64,000 bases of DNA from Rubrivivax sp. (GCA_027484825.1 JAIXSE010000017.1:62001-126000), one strand, 5' to 3'. Numbered from the stretch's first letter, positions 7,582-16,410 are shown. Notes: generated from the sequence alone by a model not told the origin. Numbers and translations: made by a program.

Positions 7582-8282
7582 GGTGGTGGGTTTGTAGTGG
7601 TGAGAAACATCCCTTGCGCGCGCCGGATCGCCTCTCGTTCGGGGGCGCTGAGGAAAGCCAGCGCAGCACGGGCGGCAGGGCCTTGCCGCGAAGCAGTCCC
7701 CACGGCACCGACGAAGCGTGTGATGACCTCGGCGCCGGGGGGCATCAGGCCCAACAGTTCGATGCCGGGCTGCCCCTGCAGCTCGCTGAGCTGCTGGAAT
7801 CCCAGCTGAGCCTCGCCGGCCGCCAGCAGGGCGGCCACGGGTACGCCCGGGCGGGCTTGCACCAGTCGCGGCGTCAGCACCTCGCTCAGGCCCCAGCGCT
7901 CCAGCAGCGCCAGCAAGGCAGTGCCGCTGGGACCGGTGGAGTAGGCGATGCGTGGCGCCGCCAGCAAGGCCTCACGCAGCGCCTCAACCGAGCCCACGTC
8001 CGGCCGCCCGGGACCGGCCGGCACGGCCACGGCCATGGCCGAGGCCGCCAATTCCACCGGCGGGCCTTGCACATGGCCGCTGGCCTGCAGCTGCGCGACG
8101 GCGGCCTCGGCGAGCAGCACCAGATCGAAGGCCTCGCCGGCGCGCACCCGCGCTGCCGCATCCACGCCGCCCACCGACTCGACACGCAACACCACGCCGG
8201 TCTCGCGCTCATAAGCGGTGGCCATGTCGGCCAGCAGCGCCCGGGTGGCCATGGACGAAATACCGTGCAGAAGCATTGTCAT
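7578..8282 (-). CDS. ModA-like substrate-binding-domain protein lacking a signal peptide
   Basis: The 234-residue protein begins directly in the first beta strand (MTMLLHGISSMATRAL) and has the type II periplasmic-binding fold of ModA proteins: SVGGVDAAARVRAGEAFDLVLL, PRIAYSTGPSGTALLALL, QLGFQQLSEL. No hydrophobic export signal is present, so it is probably cytoplasmic. It sits inside the gallate operon, 21 bp after the porin gene and overlapping ligJ by 4 bp. Known molybdate or tungstate binding requires export, so the role here is open: aromatic-acid sensing, chaperoning or an unrecognised enzymatic step. Confidence 0.8.
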   Translation of the reverse strand: MTMLLHGISSMATRALLADMATAYERETGVVLRVESVGGVDAAARVRAGEAFDLVLLAEAAVAQLQASGHVQGPPVELAASAMAVAVPAGPGRPDVGSVEALREALLAAPRIAYSTGPSGTALLALLERWGLSEVLTPRLVQARPGVPVAALLAAGEAQLGFQQLSELQGQPGIELLGLMPPGAEVITRFVGAVGTASRQGPAARAALAFLSAPEREAIRRAQGMFLTTTNPPP

Positions 8283-8303
8283 GACGGACCGCGACCCAGC
8301 CGA

Positions 8304-9404
8304 TCAGAACGAATGGCGGATGCCGACCGCCAGACCGGTCTGACCGGTACCGGCCAGCGGCGTTGCGCCAGCCGCACCGTTGCTCACACCCAGGGCCAGC
8401 GTGCCCTCGTTGGCCATGTGACCGGCGGTGGCGTACACCGCCGTGCGCTTGGAGAATTGATAGGTCGTGCGCAGCGCATACAGCGTGGCCTGGTTGGCGC
8501 TGTCCTTGAAATCGAGCCTGAAGACTTCCGCGTCCGCGCTCCAGGCGGCCGAGAAGTTGTAGGTGCCGCCCACGTACCAGAGCGTGCTCTTGGGCGTGGT
8601 GGCGCTGCCGTCGTTCTTGCGTGCGATCAGGCCGGCGCCCAGCTTGATGTCGGGGCTGAGCTTCACCCAGCCCGCCACCGACGACCGGCGGTCCTTCATG
8701 GCGCTGCTGGTCAGCCCCGCAAACGCGCCCGAGCCGCCGCGAATCTCGTCCACCACCGCCACCGCGCCCCAGGTGTCCGTGTCGTACTTCAGCATGGCCG
8801 ACCATTGCCGGCAGGCCGAGGTGTCCGTTGCGCTTTCGCCAGCGCAGTTGGTGCCTGCGGGCGTGGGACCCGCGTTGACCGAGTCGCGGCCGGGGCTGTA
8901 GGTGGCGCCGACCGTGAAGCCGTTGAAGGTGCCACGGTAGGCCACGGTGTTGTCCACGCGGTCGTTGGGCAGGTAGCTGTCCAGCGACCCGGAGCCGAAG
9001 GTGTTGGGGCCCAGGATGTCGGCATCCAGTTGCGACCAGAACAGCATCGAATACTGCCGGCCCAGCGACACCGTTCCCCAGGAGCCCTGCAGCCCCACGT
9101 AGGCCTGGCGGCCCCAGGCGCGGCCGCCCTGGTTGAAGGTGCCGGAGTCCAGACCCAGGCCCATTTCCAAGGTGAAGACGGCCTTCAGTCCGTCACCCAG
9201 GTCCTCCGAGCCACGAAACCCCAGCCGCGACGGGTAGCTGCCCGCCAATCCAGGCATGCGGGTCAGCGAATCGCGGTTGGCGCCCACGTTGTTCAGGTGC
9301 TCCACCGCCTGGTCCAGCAGGCCGTAGATGCTCACGCTCTGGGCGTGGGCGGCACCGCAGAGCAGCAGGGCCGCGGCGGCCAGGCTTGTTGTCATACGCT
9401 TCAC
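8304..9404 (-). CDS. Outer-membrane porin, Gram-negative (Omp32-like) family
   Basis: A 21-residue signal peptide ends AAHA|QSVSIYGLLDQAVEH. The 366 residues contain the usual betaproteobacterial trimeric porin signatures: SRLGFRGSEDLGDGLKAVFTLE, GRAWGRQAYVGLQGSWGTVSLGRQY, a long loop 3, and the C-terminal strand TGLAVGIRHSF ending in Phe for BAM recognition. It is in the middle of the gallate operon, 25 bp after galA, so it probably admits gallate or related aromatic acids. A role like Pseudomonas GalP is inferred from position. Confidence 0.93.
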   Translation of the reverse strand: MKRMTTSLAAAALLLCGAAHAQSVSIYGLLDQAVEHLNNVGANRDSLTRMPGLAGSYPSRLGFRGSEDLGDGLKAVFTLEMGLGLDSGTFNQGGRAWGRQAYVGLQGSWGTVSLGRQYSMLFWSQLDADILGPNTFGSGSLDSYLPNDRVDNTVAYRGTFNGFTVGATYSPGRDSVNAGPTPAGTNCAGESATDTSACRQWSAMLKYDTDTWGAVAVVDEIRGGSGAFAGLTSSAMKDRRSSVAGWVKLSPDIKLGAGLIARKNDGSATTPKSTLWYVGGTYNFSAAWSADAEVFRLDFKDSANQATLYALRTTYQFSKRTAVYATAGHMANEGTLALGVSNGAAGATPLAGTGQTGLAVGIRHSF

Positions 9405-9429
9405 GGGTCAGTCTCCTCGTTGTTGTCAG

Positions 9430-10737
9430 TCAGTTATTTTTTGGACCGGAAGAGGGGTCAGGCGCGGAGGACGGGGCATCCCACTTCAGGGCCCCGGCGC
9501 CCTGCCCGGCCACGGAATAGAGCGCCCGCGTATTGCGGGTGGCCTGGAAGGCCTCCAGCGTTTCGCCGCGCATGGCCGCGTAGATGTGCAGGTTGGACAC
9601 GCCCACCACCGCGCCCAGCTTCTCCAGCACAAAGAAGATCGCGCCGTACTGAATGAGGCCGCGCCAGTCCCGGCGGCGCACCAGGTCACGCTCCTGGTCG
9701 CTCAGGGCTGCGCGTTCGAAGGCGGCTTCTTCGTCAGCCAGGAAGGCGGCGCGCTTGTCCGGCACCACCAGGTCATGCAGGAAGGCATTGAGCCGATAGC
9801 AGCGGACGCCACGCTCGATGGTGAAGGGGTAGGTGCCGGGCAGTTGCTCGATGCCGGCCAGTTGCTCGTCGGCGCGGCTGGGCTCGCGGGGCGGGGTGTC
9901 GGCGTTTTCGTAGATGGCCGTCGCAATGCCCGCCATGGACGGCAGGTAGTACGAGCGGTGCAGGCACTTCACACGCTCGGCCAATGCACCGCGCATCACC
10001 AGCCACATGATGACCTCGCTGCCCTCCAGGCCCCCCAGCTCCGCATACTGCGCGTGGGTCATCGCTGTGAGCTGCGCGGGGTCCGTCTCCAGCAGATCCA
10101 GGAAGCGTTCGTCCCACGCGGTGTTGTTGAAACCCGCGCGCTCGCCATGCACCTGGTGCGACAGCCCACCGGTGGCAACGATGGCCACCTTGATGTCCTG
10201 CGGATAGCTTTCAATGGCCCGGCGCAGCGCCTGTCCCAGCCGGAAGCAGCGCCGCGCTGTCGGGATGGGGAACTGCAGCACGCCAACCTGCAGCGGCACC
10301 AGCCGGTGCGGCCACGCCTGGCCGTCGTGGCGGCTCAGGACCGACAGGGGCGAGAAGCAGCCATGGTCCAGCGCGCGTTGCTGGAAGAAGCTCATGTCGA
10401 ACTCGTCGGCCATCAGCGAGCGGCCCAGATGCGCGGCGAACGCGGGGTCGCCATCGATCGCGGGCAGGTCTCGGGCGCCGCCGCCTTCATCCGCCGGCAG
10501 CCAGCGCTCGCCGGTGCCCAGGGCAAAAGCGCTGTAGTGGTCGAAGAAGAACGAGGTGATGTGATCGTTGTAGATCATCAGCAGCACATCGGGCCGCGTG
10601 GCCTCGAGCCAGGCCTGCACCGGTGCGAAGGCGGTGAAGATCGGCGCCCAGACGGGGTCGTCCCGCTTGTCGCGGTCGAAGGCGAAGCCGATGGTGGGCG
10701 TATGCGAGGCGGCGATGCCGCCGATGATCGTGGCCAT
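9430..10737 (-). CDS. galA: Gallate dioxygenase (GalA/DesB, fused LigB-LigA type)
   Basis: The ATG at 10737 gives 435 residues; a long in-frame upstream extension is rejected. Residues 1-290 are the LigB-type catalytic domain with the iron ligands His12 (ASHTPTIGF) and His59 (YNDHITSFFFDHYSAFALG) and the base in ATGGLSHQVHGERAGFN. Residues about 320-410 are a LigA-like domain (YRLNAFLHDLVV, LIQYGAIFFVLEKLGA, GVSNLHIYAAMRG), normally a separate subunit in protocatechuate 4,5-dioxygenase. The fusion is diagnostic of gallate dioxygenase, which opens gallate to 4-oxalomesaconate. It lies 25 bp after the MFS transporter gene. Confidence 0.95.
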   Translation of the reverse strand: MATIIGGIAASHTPTIGFAFDRDKRDDPVWAPIFTAFAPVQAWLEATRPDVLLMIYNDHITSFFFDHYSAFALGTGERWLPADEGGGARDLPAIDGDPAFAAHLGRSLMADEFDMSFFQQRALDHGCFSPLSVLSRHDGQAWPHRLVPLQVGVLQFPIPTARRCFRLGQALRRAIESYPQDIKVAIVATGGLSHQVHGERAGFNNTAWDERFLDLLETDPAQLTAMTHAQYAELGGLEGSEVIMWLVMRGALAERVKCLHRSYYLPSMAGIATAIYENADTPPREPSRADEQLAGIEQLPGTYPFTIERGVRCYRLNAFLHDLVVPDKRAAFLADEEAAFERAALSDQERDLVRRRDWRGLIQYGAIFFVLEKLGAVVGVSNLHIYAAMRGETLEAFQATRNTRALYSVAGQGAGALKWDAPSSAPDPSSGPKNN

Positions 10738-10762
10738 GAGGACTATCCGATGAATGGGGGAC

Positions 10763-12124
10763 TCAGGCGGCGACCGACTTGCCGACGAGGGCTTGCCCCT
10801 CCGGCTCCTCGGCGCGCCGCGCCATCTGCACCGCGAGTGCGGCCAGGAAGGCCGGCACGGCGAGCAGACCGATGATCGCGCCGAAGCCCCAGCCCAGCGA
10901 GAGCAGGACACCGCCGACCATCGAGCCGGTGATGCTGCCGAAACGGCCGACGCCCAGCATCCAGCTGACACCGGTGGCCCGGGCGCGGGTCGGGTAGCAG
11001 GCGGGCGCGAAGGCATTCAGCCCGGTTTGTGCACCACTCATGCAGAAGCCCGCAGCCGTCACCAGGACGCCCAGCCACCCGGACAGCGCGCCGCCCACGC
11101 CCAGCGCCAGGATGCACACCGCCCCCAGTGCATAAGCGGCGCCGATGACGCGCGTCGGCGTGCGGCGGTCCATGGCCCAGCCCACCAGGATGGCACCCAC
11201 GGTGCCGCCGATCTGGAACATCGCGGTGATGGTGGCCGCCTGCGAGATGGGCAAACCGGCGTCCTTGATCAGCGTGGGCAGCCAGCCCGTCAGCAGGTAG
11301 ATCACCAGCAGACCCATGAAGTAGGTGATCCACAGCGCGCCCGTCATCAGGCTGTAGCCCTTGGCGAACAGCACGCCAATGGATTGCTTGGCCTGCACCG
11401 GCGGTTCCGGCGCGAAGAATTCGGTGCCCGGTGCGAACACGGCACCGCTCACGCGGCCCAGCACGCGACCGATCTTGTCGGCAGCGGCCTGCCGCACCAC
11501 CAGAAAGCGTGCGGACTCCGGCAACAGGAACACCAGCACCGGCACCAGCAACAGCGGCAGCAGGCCGCCCAGCATCAGCACCGAGCGCCAGCCCCCCGAC
11601 GGGATCATGGCGGCCGCCACAAAGCCCACCACGCCCGAGCCCAGATTGAAGCCGGTGAACATCACCGCGATCAGCAGCGAACGCGAGCGCTGCGGCACGT
11701 ATTCGGACAACAGCGTGCTGGTGTTGGGCATGGCCGCGCCCAGACCCACCCCCGTCAGCAATCGCAGCGCGGCCATTTCGGTGAGGTTGCCGGCATAGGC
11801 CGTGGCCAGGGTGAACACGCCGAACAGGAGCACCGAGCCGATCAGCACGCCCTTGCGACCGACACGGTCCGACGCCGGGCCCGCCAGCAGCGCACCGATG
11901 ACCAGACCGAAGGGCGCTGCTCTCATCACCAGACCAAACGCGGCGCGCGACACGTTCCACTCCTGGAGGATGGACGGCGCCAGAAAGCCCATGATGGCCA
12001 CGTCCATGCCGTCCAGCGCCACGATGGCGAAGCACAGCCCCAGCAGCAGCCACTGCATGCGGCCCATGGGACGATCATCGATGAAGGCTTTGACGTCCAC
12101 CTTGTGGGTCGGTACTCGGTTCAC
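10763..12124 (-). CDS. MFS aromatic acid:H+ symporter (AAHS family), probable gallate transporter
   Basis: The 453-residue protein has twelve predicted helices. The AAHS signatures are CFAIVALDGMDVAIMGFLAPSI in helix 1 with the DGxD-type charged pair, and GPASDRVGRKGV as the loop 2-3 motif A. The second-half repeat reads WAMDRRTPTRVIGA. It is first in the gallate operon and divergent from the LysR regulator, as with galT in pseudomonads. Proton-driven import of gallate is inferred from family plus context; other hydroxybenzoates are possible. Confidence 0.9.
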   Translation of the reverse strand: MNRVPTHKVDVKAFIDDRPMGRMQWLLLGLCFAIVALDGMDVAIMGFLAPSILQEWNVSRAAFGLVMRAAPFGLVIGALLAGPASDRVGRKGVLIGSVLLFGVFTLATAYAGNLTEMAALRLLTGVGLGAAMPNTSTLLSEYVPQRSRSLLIAVMFTGFNLGSGVVGFVAAAMIPSGGWRSVLMLGGLLPLLLVPVLVFLLPESARFLVVRQAAADKIGRVLGRVSGAVFAPGTEFFAPEPPVQAKQSIGVLFAKGYSLMTGALWITYFMGLLVIYLLTGWLPTLIKDAGLPISQAATITAMFQIGGTVGAILVGWAMDRRTPTRVIGAAYALGAVCILALGVGGALSGWLGVLVTAAGFCMSGAQTGLNAFAPACYPTRARATGVSWMLGVGRFGSITGSMVGGVLLSLGWGFGAIIGLLAVPAFLAALAVQMARRAEEPEGQALVGKSVAA

Positions 12125-12274
12125 GCTTGTCTCCGGTCTTTATCTAATGGCGCCCAGTGTGGCCAAGGGCGGCACGACGCGGCGTGATTTCCAGCCTTTC
12201 AGACCTCAAACTTTTTTATCGGCAAGGGTTATTACGGAGGCCGGAGGCCGTCATCCACAAGAAGATGCGCGGCC
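12125..12274. promoter_or_regulatory. Divergent control region of the gallate operon and its LysR regulator
   Basis: This 150-bp gap must hold both promoters. A minus-strand TAGATA/TAAAGA box lies near 12136-12144 and an A/T run at 12210-12217 stands out in a GC-rich background. The imperfect direct repeat GGAGGCCGGAGGCCG lies at 12235-12249. I could not identify a clear T-N11-A dyad. Confidence 0.4.
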
Positions 12275-13549
12275 ATGACGAGCCATGCCGAATCGCTGGA
12301 CCTCAACCTGCGGCACCTGCGTGCGCTGTGCGCAGTGGCTGCTTCGGGCAGCATTGCCGCGGCGGCCGAAGAGCTGTATCGCGTCTCTTCAGCGGTGACG
12401 CGCTCCATCGCGGAGCTGGAGGCCGCGCTGCAGCGGCCCCTGTTCGAGCGGCACGCCCGCGGCACGGTGCTCAATGCCTATGGACAGCTCGTGCTGGTCC
12501 GTGCGCTGCGCATCGACGCCGAGTTCGAGGCGGCGCGCACGCAGTTGATGGCGCGCGGGGGGGTCAAGGGCAGCACCGATGCCAACTCGCTGTTCGCCTC
12601 CATCCTGAACGGCCGCCGGCTGGCGGTCGTGGCCAGCCTCGCGGACCGGCGCAACATGGCCGCGGTGGCCCGGGAATTCGGCATCACGCAGCCCGCTGTC
12701 AGCGCGGCGCTCAAGGACCTGGAGACGCGGCTGGGCGTGCCTCTTTTCGAGCGCACGGCGCGCGGCCTGGCGCCCACGCAGGCGGGTCAGATCGTGGCGT
12801 TCTACTTCCGCCGGGTGCTGGCGGAGCTGCGCAACATCGTGCCGGACATCGCCGCCAGTGAAGGCGTGTTGACGGGCAGCGTGCATGTGGGCGCCTTGCC
12901 GCTCGGACGCACGCACATCCTGCCGCTGGCCATTGCCGCCTTGCTGGACAAGCATCCCGGACTGCACATCGCCACGGAGGAGAGCCCCTACGACGCACTC
13001 GCGGCATCGCTGCGCAGCGGCGACCTGGACTTCATCCTGGGCGCCTTGCGGCCCGGCGAGCTGACTGCCGAGCTGACGGCGGAGCCGCTGTTCGAAGACC
13101 GTCTCTCGCTCATCGTGCGCGCCGGTCATCCGCTGTCGCGTGTCACCCAGGGCCTGGGCGCGCTGAGCGGCGCGCGCTGGGTGCTGTCACGGCGGGGAGC
13201 CCCCTCGCGCGAACTCTTCGAGCAGTGCTTCGCCGCGTCGGGTCTGCCGGCGCCGGTCCCTGCGGTGGAGACTGGCGACCTGGCCGTGCTGCGCGCGCTG
13301 CTGCTGGAGAGCGACATGGTGACCGCCATCTCCGCCCACCAATTGCGTTATGAGATTCTGGACGGGAGCCTGGTGGAACTCGCCATCCCGCTGGGAAGCA
13401 CCCGTCGGCAGATCGGGCTGACCCAGCGGGAGGACTGCTTCCCGTCGCCGGGTGCACGAGCCCTGATGCAGGAGATCCGCCGTGTCGTGGCCGACGCGGC
13501 GGTCTTTCGCCGCCCGGGCGGCGCCAAGGTCTACGCGACTTCAGGTTGA
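12275..13549 (+). CDS. LysR-type regulator with two winged-HTH domains (probable gallate regulator)
   Basis: The 424 residues exceed the family's usual 300 because the DNA-binding domain occurs twice. The first copy spans residues about 10-75 (LRHLRALCAVAASGSIAAAA, AVTRSIAELEAALQRPLFER, then GTVLNAYGQL). The second spans about 112-172 (NMAAVAREFGITQPAVSAAL, LKDLETRLGVPLFERTARG, LAPTQAG). The effector domain follows from about 195 (GSVHVGALPLGRTHILPLAI). It is divergent from the gallate operon and most likely activates it in response to gallate or a metabolite. The two copies differ clearly, so this is an old duplication or fusion, not an assembly artefact. Confidence 0.9.
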   Translation: MTSHAESLDLNLRHLRALCAVAASGSIAAAAEELYRVSSAVTRSIAELEAALQRPLFERHARGTVLNAYGQLVLVRALRIDAEFEAARTQLMARGGVKGSTDANSLFASILNGRRLAVVASLADRRNMAAVAREFGITQPAVSAALKDLETRLGVPLFERTARGLAPTQAGQIVAFYFRRVLAELRNIVPDIAASEGVLTGSVHVGALPLGRTHILPLAIAALLDKHPGLHIATEESPYDALAASLRSGDLDFILGALRPGELTAELTAEPLFEDRLSLIVRAGHPLSRVTQGLGALSGARWVLSRRGAPSRELFEQCFAASGLPAPVPAVETGDLAVLRALLLESDMVTAISAHQLRYEILDGSLVELAIPLGSTRRQIGLTQREDCFPSPGARALMQEIRRVVADAAVFRRPGGAKVYATSG

Positions 13550-14115
13550 GCCCGCCGCCGGCGCCATGCAGCGAAGCTCCCCAGCCCCAGCAGCATCAGC
13601 GGCAGCGATGCGGGCTCGGGCACGGCGGTGACAGACACCGCGTCCAGCAGGAAGTAGCCCGGATCATTCCGGAAGCTGAAGTTCAGCATCGTCGTCGTGC
13701 CCGTCGCAGCGGCCACGAAGCTCAGCACCTGGGGCGCCGTCGACGTGAGGCCGGTAGTGCTGTAGAGCGTCTGTCCGCCGAAGCTGACCGAGAAGTCGCT
13801 GGGCACGCTGGCATCCCCCTGCAGCAGGAAGCTGATGGCGTAGCGCTGGCCTGACACGGTGGACAACACCTGGGTCAGCGAGTCGGCGTTGCCATTGGTG
13901 CCCAGGAAGGCTTCACAGGCGCCCTCCACTGCGGTGCCCGCACCCAGGCAGACCACCCCGCTGTAGGGGTTGCTCAGCACGCTGCCGGACCATCCCGTCA
14001 GGCTGCCGGACTCGAAGCCGCCGTTGGTCACCAGATCAGCGGCCATTGCGGAGCCGCACAGGCTGAGCGCGGCAACCGCCGTCAGCCAGCGGGGCGTTGA
14101 AGATGTGGCGTTCAT
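13531..14115 (-). CDS. PEP-CTERM sorting-domain protein
   Basis: The ATG at 14115 follows AAAGGAA at ideal spacing and gives 194 residues. The signal peptide ends GSAMA|ADLVTNGGFESGSLTGWSG; this NGGFE start is common in PEP-CTERM proteins with a carbohydrate-binding-like jelly-roll fold. Two cysteines (VVCLG and GACEAF) may pair. The C-terminus has VPEPASLPLMLLGLG, a hydrophobic helix and an RRRR cluster, the exosortase sorting signal. The product would be cleaved and exported with exopolysaccharide. It lies 41 bp downstream of the tannase gene and may be co-transcribed. Its 3' end overlaps the LysR gene's end by 19 bp. Confidence 0.9.
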   Translation of the reverse strand: MNATSSTPRWLTAVAALSLCGSAMAADLVTNGGFESGSLTGWSGSVLSNPYSGVVCLGAGTAVEGACEAFLGTNGNADSLTQVLSTVSGQRYAISFLLQGDASVPSDFSVSFGGQTLYSTTGLTSTAPQVLSFVAAATGTTTMLNFSFRNDPGYFLLDAVSVTAVPEPASLPLMLLGLGSFAAWRRRRAQPEVA

Positions 14116-14156
14116 AAAGTTCCTTTGCGTTGAATGCACGAAGCGCGTGGATGGCG

Positions 14157-15902
14157 TCAGGGTGTGCATGAGATCTGGCCACCGACGGCGGTGCAGGCGG
14201 CCTGCTTCAGGAACGGGGTGTAGAGGTAATTGCCCAGGTTGCTGGTGCTGACGTCCGGTACCGCTGTGGGCGTGTAGGGCACAAAGTTGGCCGCGTCGCT
14301 GGTGCTGCCCGTGCCGGTGTAGCGTGCCACCACCGGGTAGGGGTACACCGGGCGGGACACGCCCGTGGACGTGTTGTTGGCCACCAGCGCCCCAGGGGCC
14401 GACCCGGTCTCCACCCAGGCCATCAGCGGTGTCAGCAGGTCAAAGGTGTTCGGGCCCAGGCCGCCGCCGCAATGGCCCATACCGGGGAACAGGTAGAACC
14501 GCGCGAAGCTGCCTGGCGTGCGCGTCAACTTGCTCATGGTCTCCCAGTACTGCAAGGTGCCTTGCGGCGAGATGTGCTGGTCGGCCCAGCCGTGCCACAA
14601 GATCAGCTTGCCGCCGGACGAAGCAAACGGGCGCAGGTCGGGGTTGGTCGCCGAATACATCGACGACGACGCCACTGTGGCCATGAAGCCGGCGACGCTG
14701 AAGTCCAGGTCGTTGAGCGTGCGCGCCGTCTGCGCGGCAGCGTCCTTGAAGGGCTGGTTGAGGAAGGTTTTGTAGAGCCAGCTGTTGACGAAGTTCTCGC
14801 CCTGGGCACTGCCTCCTTGGGCGGCGGGCATATAGAGCGTCCAGTCCAGCTCCGAGCCCCACTGGCTCGCGCCTTCCGGCTCCAGGCGCTGGCCGTCGGT
14901 CGAGCGGGCGCCGTCATGGATGCGCGCGACCGCATCGGCCTGCGCCTGCGTCAGGCAACCCGCCTCGTTGCCGTTGTTGGTGCAGACCAGGGTGTTGGTG
15001 TTGAACTTGCAGCGGCGCGGGTCGTCGATGATGCCGTCGGCCACGCCATCGAGCGCGTCACAGGCTGCGACGACCTTCGAGTGCACGTAGGGCAGATCGC
15101 GCTGAAGCAACAGGTAGGTGTTGCGCGCAGGAATGGGCAGCACACCCGGTGTGGTCTGGTTGGTCAGCACCCGATTGGCATGGTGATACGTGTTCTGCAC
15201 GTCCATGTTGTTGGCGGGTGCGCCGGCGGCGATGCCGTTGAAGTCATCCGGATAGCGCTGGGCCGACATCAGCGCCTCACGCCCGCCATCCGAGCAACCG
15301 TCGAAGTAGGAAAAGGCGGCGCTGCGGCCGTAGAAATTCCGGATGACCGCTTTGGCGACCTGCGCCGTGACATGCACGCCGCGATAGGCGAAGTCGATGG
15401 CGGCCCATGGGTTGTTGACGTTCCAGGTCGCGCCTTGCGCGCCCGTGTGACCCATGTTGGTGGTCGCCGTGACCAGCTCGCCGTTGTTCACCAGCGTGCA
15501 CCCGGCCGACTGCGTGGGGTTCCCCAGGTTGTCGTTGCCACACTCCCCCCCGCATCCATTCTGGACATAACGCTGTGTCCAGGCCGTCATGGGCAGCTTC
15601 ATGACGATGGAGCTGGCCCCCGGGCCGATGACGCCGCGCACGGAGCAGTAGGCGGAAGGATTGTTGGCAGACACTGCCACCGGCGCGACAGCGGTGAAGC
15701 TGACCTGCCCGTTATCGTCCGCCACGCCGCTCAGGTTCATGCCCTGAAAGGCCGCCAGCGTGCAGCTCATGACCGCCGGCACTGCCGGCAATGGGGCCAT
15801 GGCCGGGGCGGGAGTCGCAGCCTGAGCCGGTATCACGATGCCCTGAAGCAACAGGGCCAGACCACTGCTCGGAATCGCTACGCGCTTCAAAAACCTCAAC
15901 AT
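14157..15902 (-). CDS. Secreted tannase/feruloyl esterase family hydrolase
   Basis: The ATG at 15902 follows AAGGAG and gives 581 residues with a signal peptide ending IPAQA|ATPAP. The catalytic elbow is DGCSDGGREAL with Ser204. The acid lies in LILWHGWADQHISPQG and the histidine in FPGMGHCGGG. The CS-D cysteine pair next to the nucleophile and the histidine (family hallmark) is present. The lid holds a calcium-binding loop, CDALDGVADGIIDDPRRC. Tannases hydrolyse galloyl esters of tannins to gallate; feruloyl esterase activity is also possible in this family. Proximity to gallate dioxygenase strongly favours tannase. Confidence 0.93.
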   Translation of the reverse strand: MLRFLKRVAIPSSGLALLLQGIVIPAQAATPAPAMAPLPAVPAVMSCTLAAFQGMNLSGVADDNGQVSFTAVAPVAVSANNPSAYCSVRGVIGPGASSIVMKLPMTAWTQRYVQNGCGGECGNDNLGNPTQSAGCTLVNNGELVTATTNMGHTGAQGATWNVNNPWAAIDFAYRGVHVTAQVAKAVIRNFYGRSAAFSYFDGCSDGGREALMSAQRYPDDFNGIAAGAPANNMDVQNTYHHANRVLTNQTTPGVLPIPARNTYLLLQRDLPYVHSKVVAACDALDGVADGIIDDPRRCKFNTNTLVCTNNGNEAGCLTQAQADAVARIHDGARSTDGQRLEPEGASQWGSELDWTLYMPAAQGGSAQGENFVNSWLYKTFLNQPFKDAAAQTARTLNDLDFSVAGFMATVASSSMYSATNPDLRPFASSGGKLILWHGWADQHISPQGTLQYWETMSKLTRTPGSFARFYLFPGMGHCGGGLGPNTFDLLTPLMAWVETGSAPGALVANNTSTGVSRPVYPYPVVARYTGTGSTSDAANFVPYTPTAVPDVSTSNLGNYLYTPFLKQAACTAVGGQISCTP

Positions 15903-16183
15903 GTCGTCTCCTTGATTGGCGTTTGACCCGACTGTTGGATACGACATCGGCTGCTGGTGCAGGGCATCGATGGGCGTCGCACCGATCGGGCATGTGCGCT
16001 GTCGTGCGCGCACTGAGTATTCGCGGCAGGCCGATGGGCCGCCGTGAGTTCCGCCAGGAGTGACCTCAAGAATACTTATCACTGGCCAGCGCCCCCCCCG
16101 ACCCTGCGCCCGGCCCCGCATCCTCCCCTTAGAATCCGCCCGCCCAGGGTCCGACGATCCGTCGCCCCTGGGTTCTTCAGTTG

Positions 16184-16410
16184 AAGGTGCCCGGCCATTC
16201 GCGGCCGGGTTAAACGGGAAACAGGTGCGCGTCCCTGGTGATGCAAAGCCTGTGCTGCCCCCGCAACGGTCAGCGGTTTCAAGAGTCCTCATGTCGGCGT
16301 GCAGACGCCGACGGTCACTGTGCCCCACCAGGCATGGGAAGGCGAGGACTGGGTCTTCAGGCGCCTGGCGCCCGGAGCGAACCGCAAGCCCGGATACCGG
16401 CCTGCAACTG
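16184..16410 (+). ncRNA. Cobalamin (B12) riboswitch
   Basis: The leader holds the conserved segments in order: AAGGTGCCCGG, GGTTAAACGGGAAACAGGTGCG, GCCTGTGCTGCCCCCGCAACGG, GAGTCC, GTCACTGTG, GGGAAGGCGAGGACTGGG, and the B12 box AAGCCCGGATACCGGCCTGC at about 16385-16404. These match the adenosylcobalamin-class aptamer. It lies on the sense strand before a TonB-dependent receptor, the classic target. High cobalamin should switch the receptor off. Ends are approximate. Confidence 0.95.

Noticed and set aside
9430-11016. Extended start of gallate dioxygenase at 11016
   Set aside because: The extra 93 residues overlap the transporter gene in another frame and lack family features; the ATG at 10737 matches the conserved MATIIGGIAASHTPT start.
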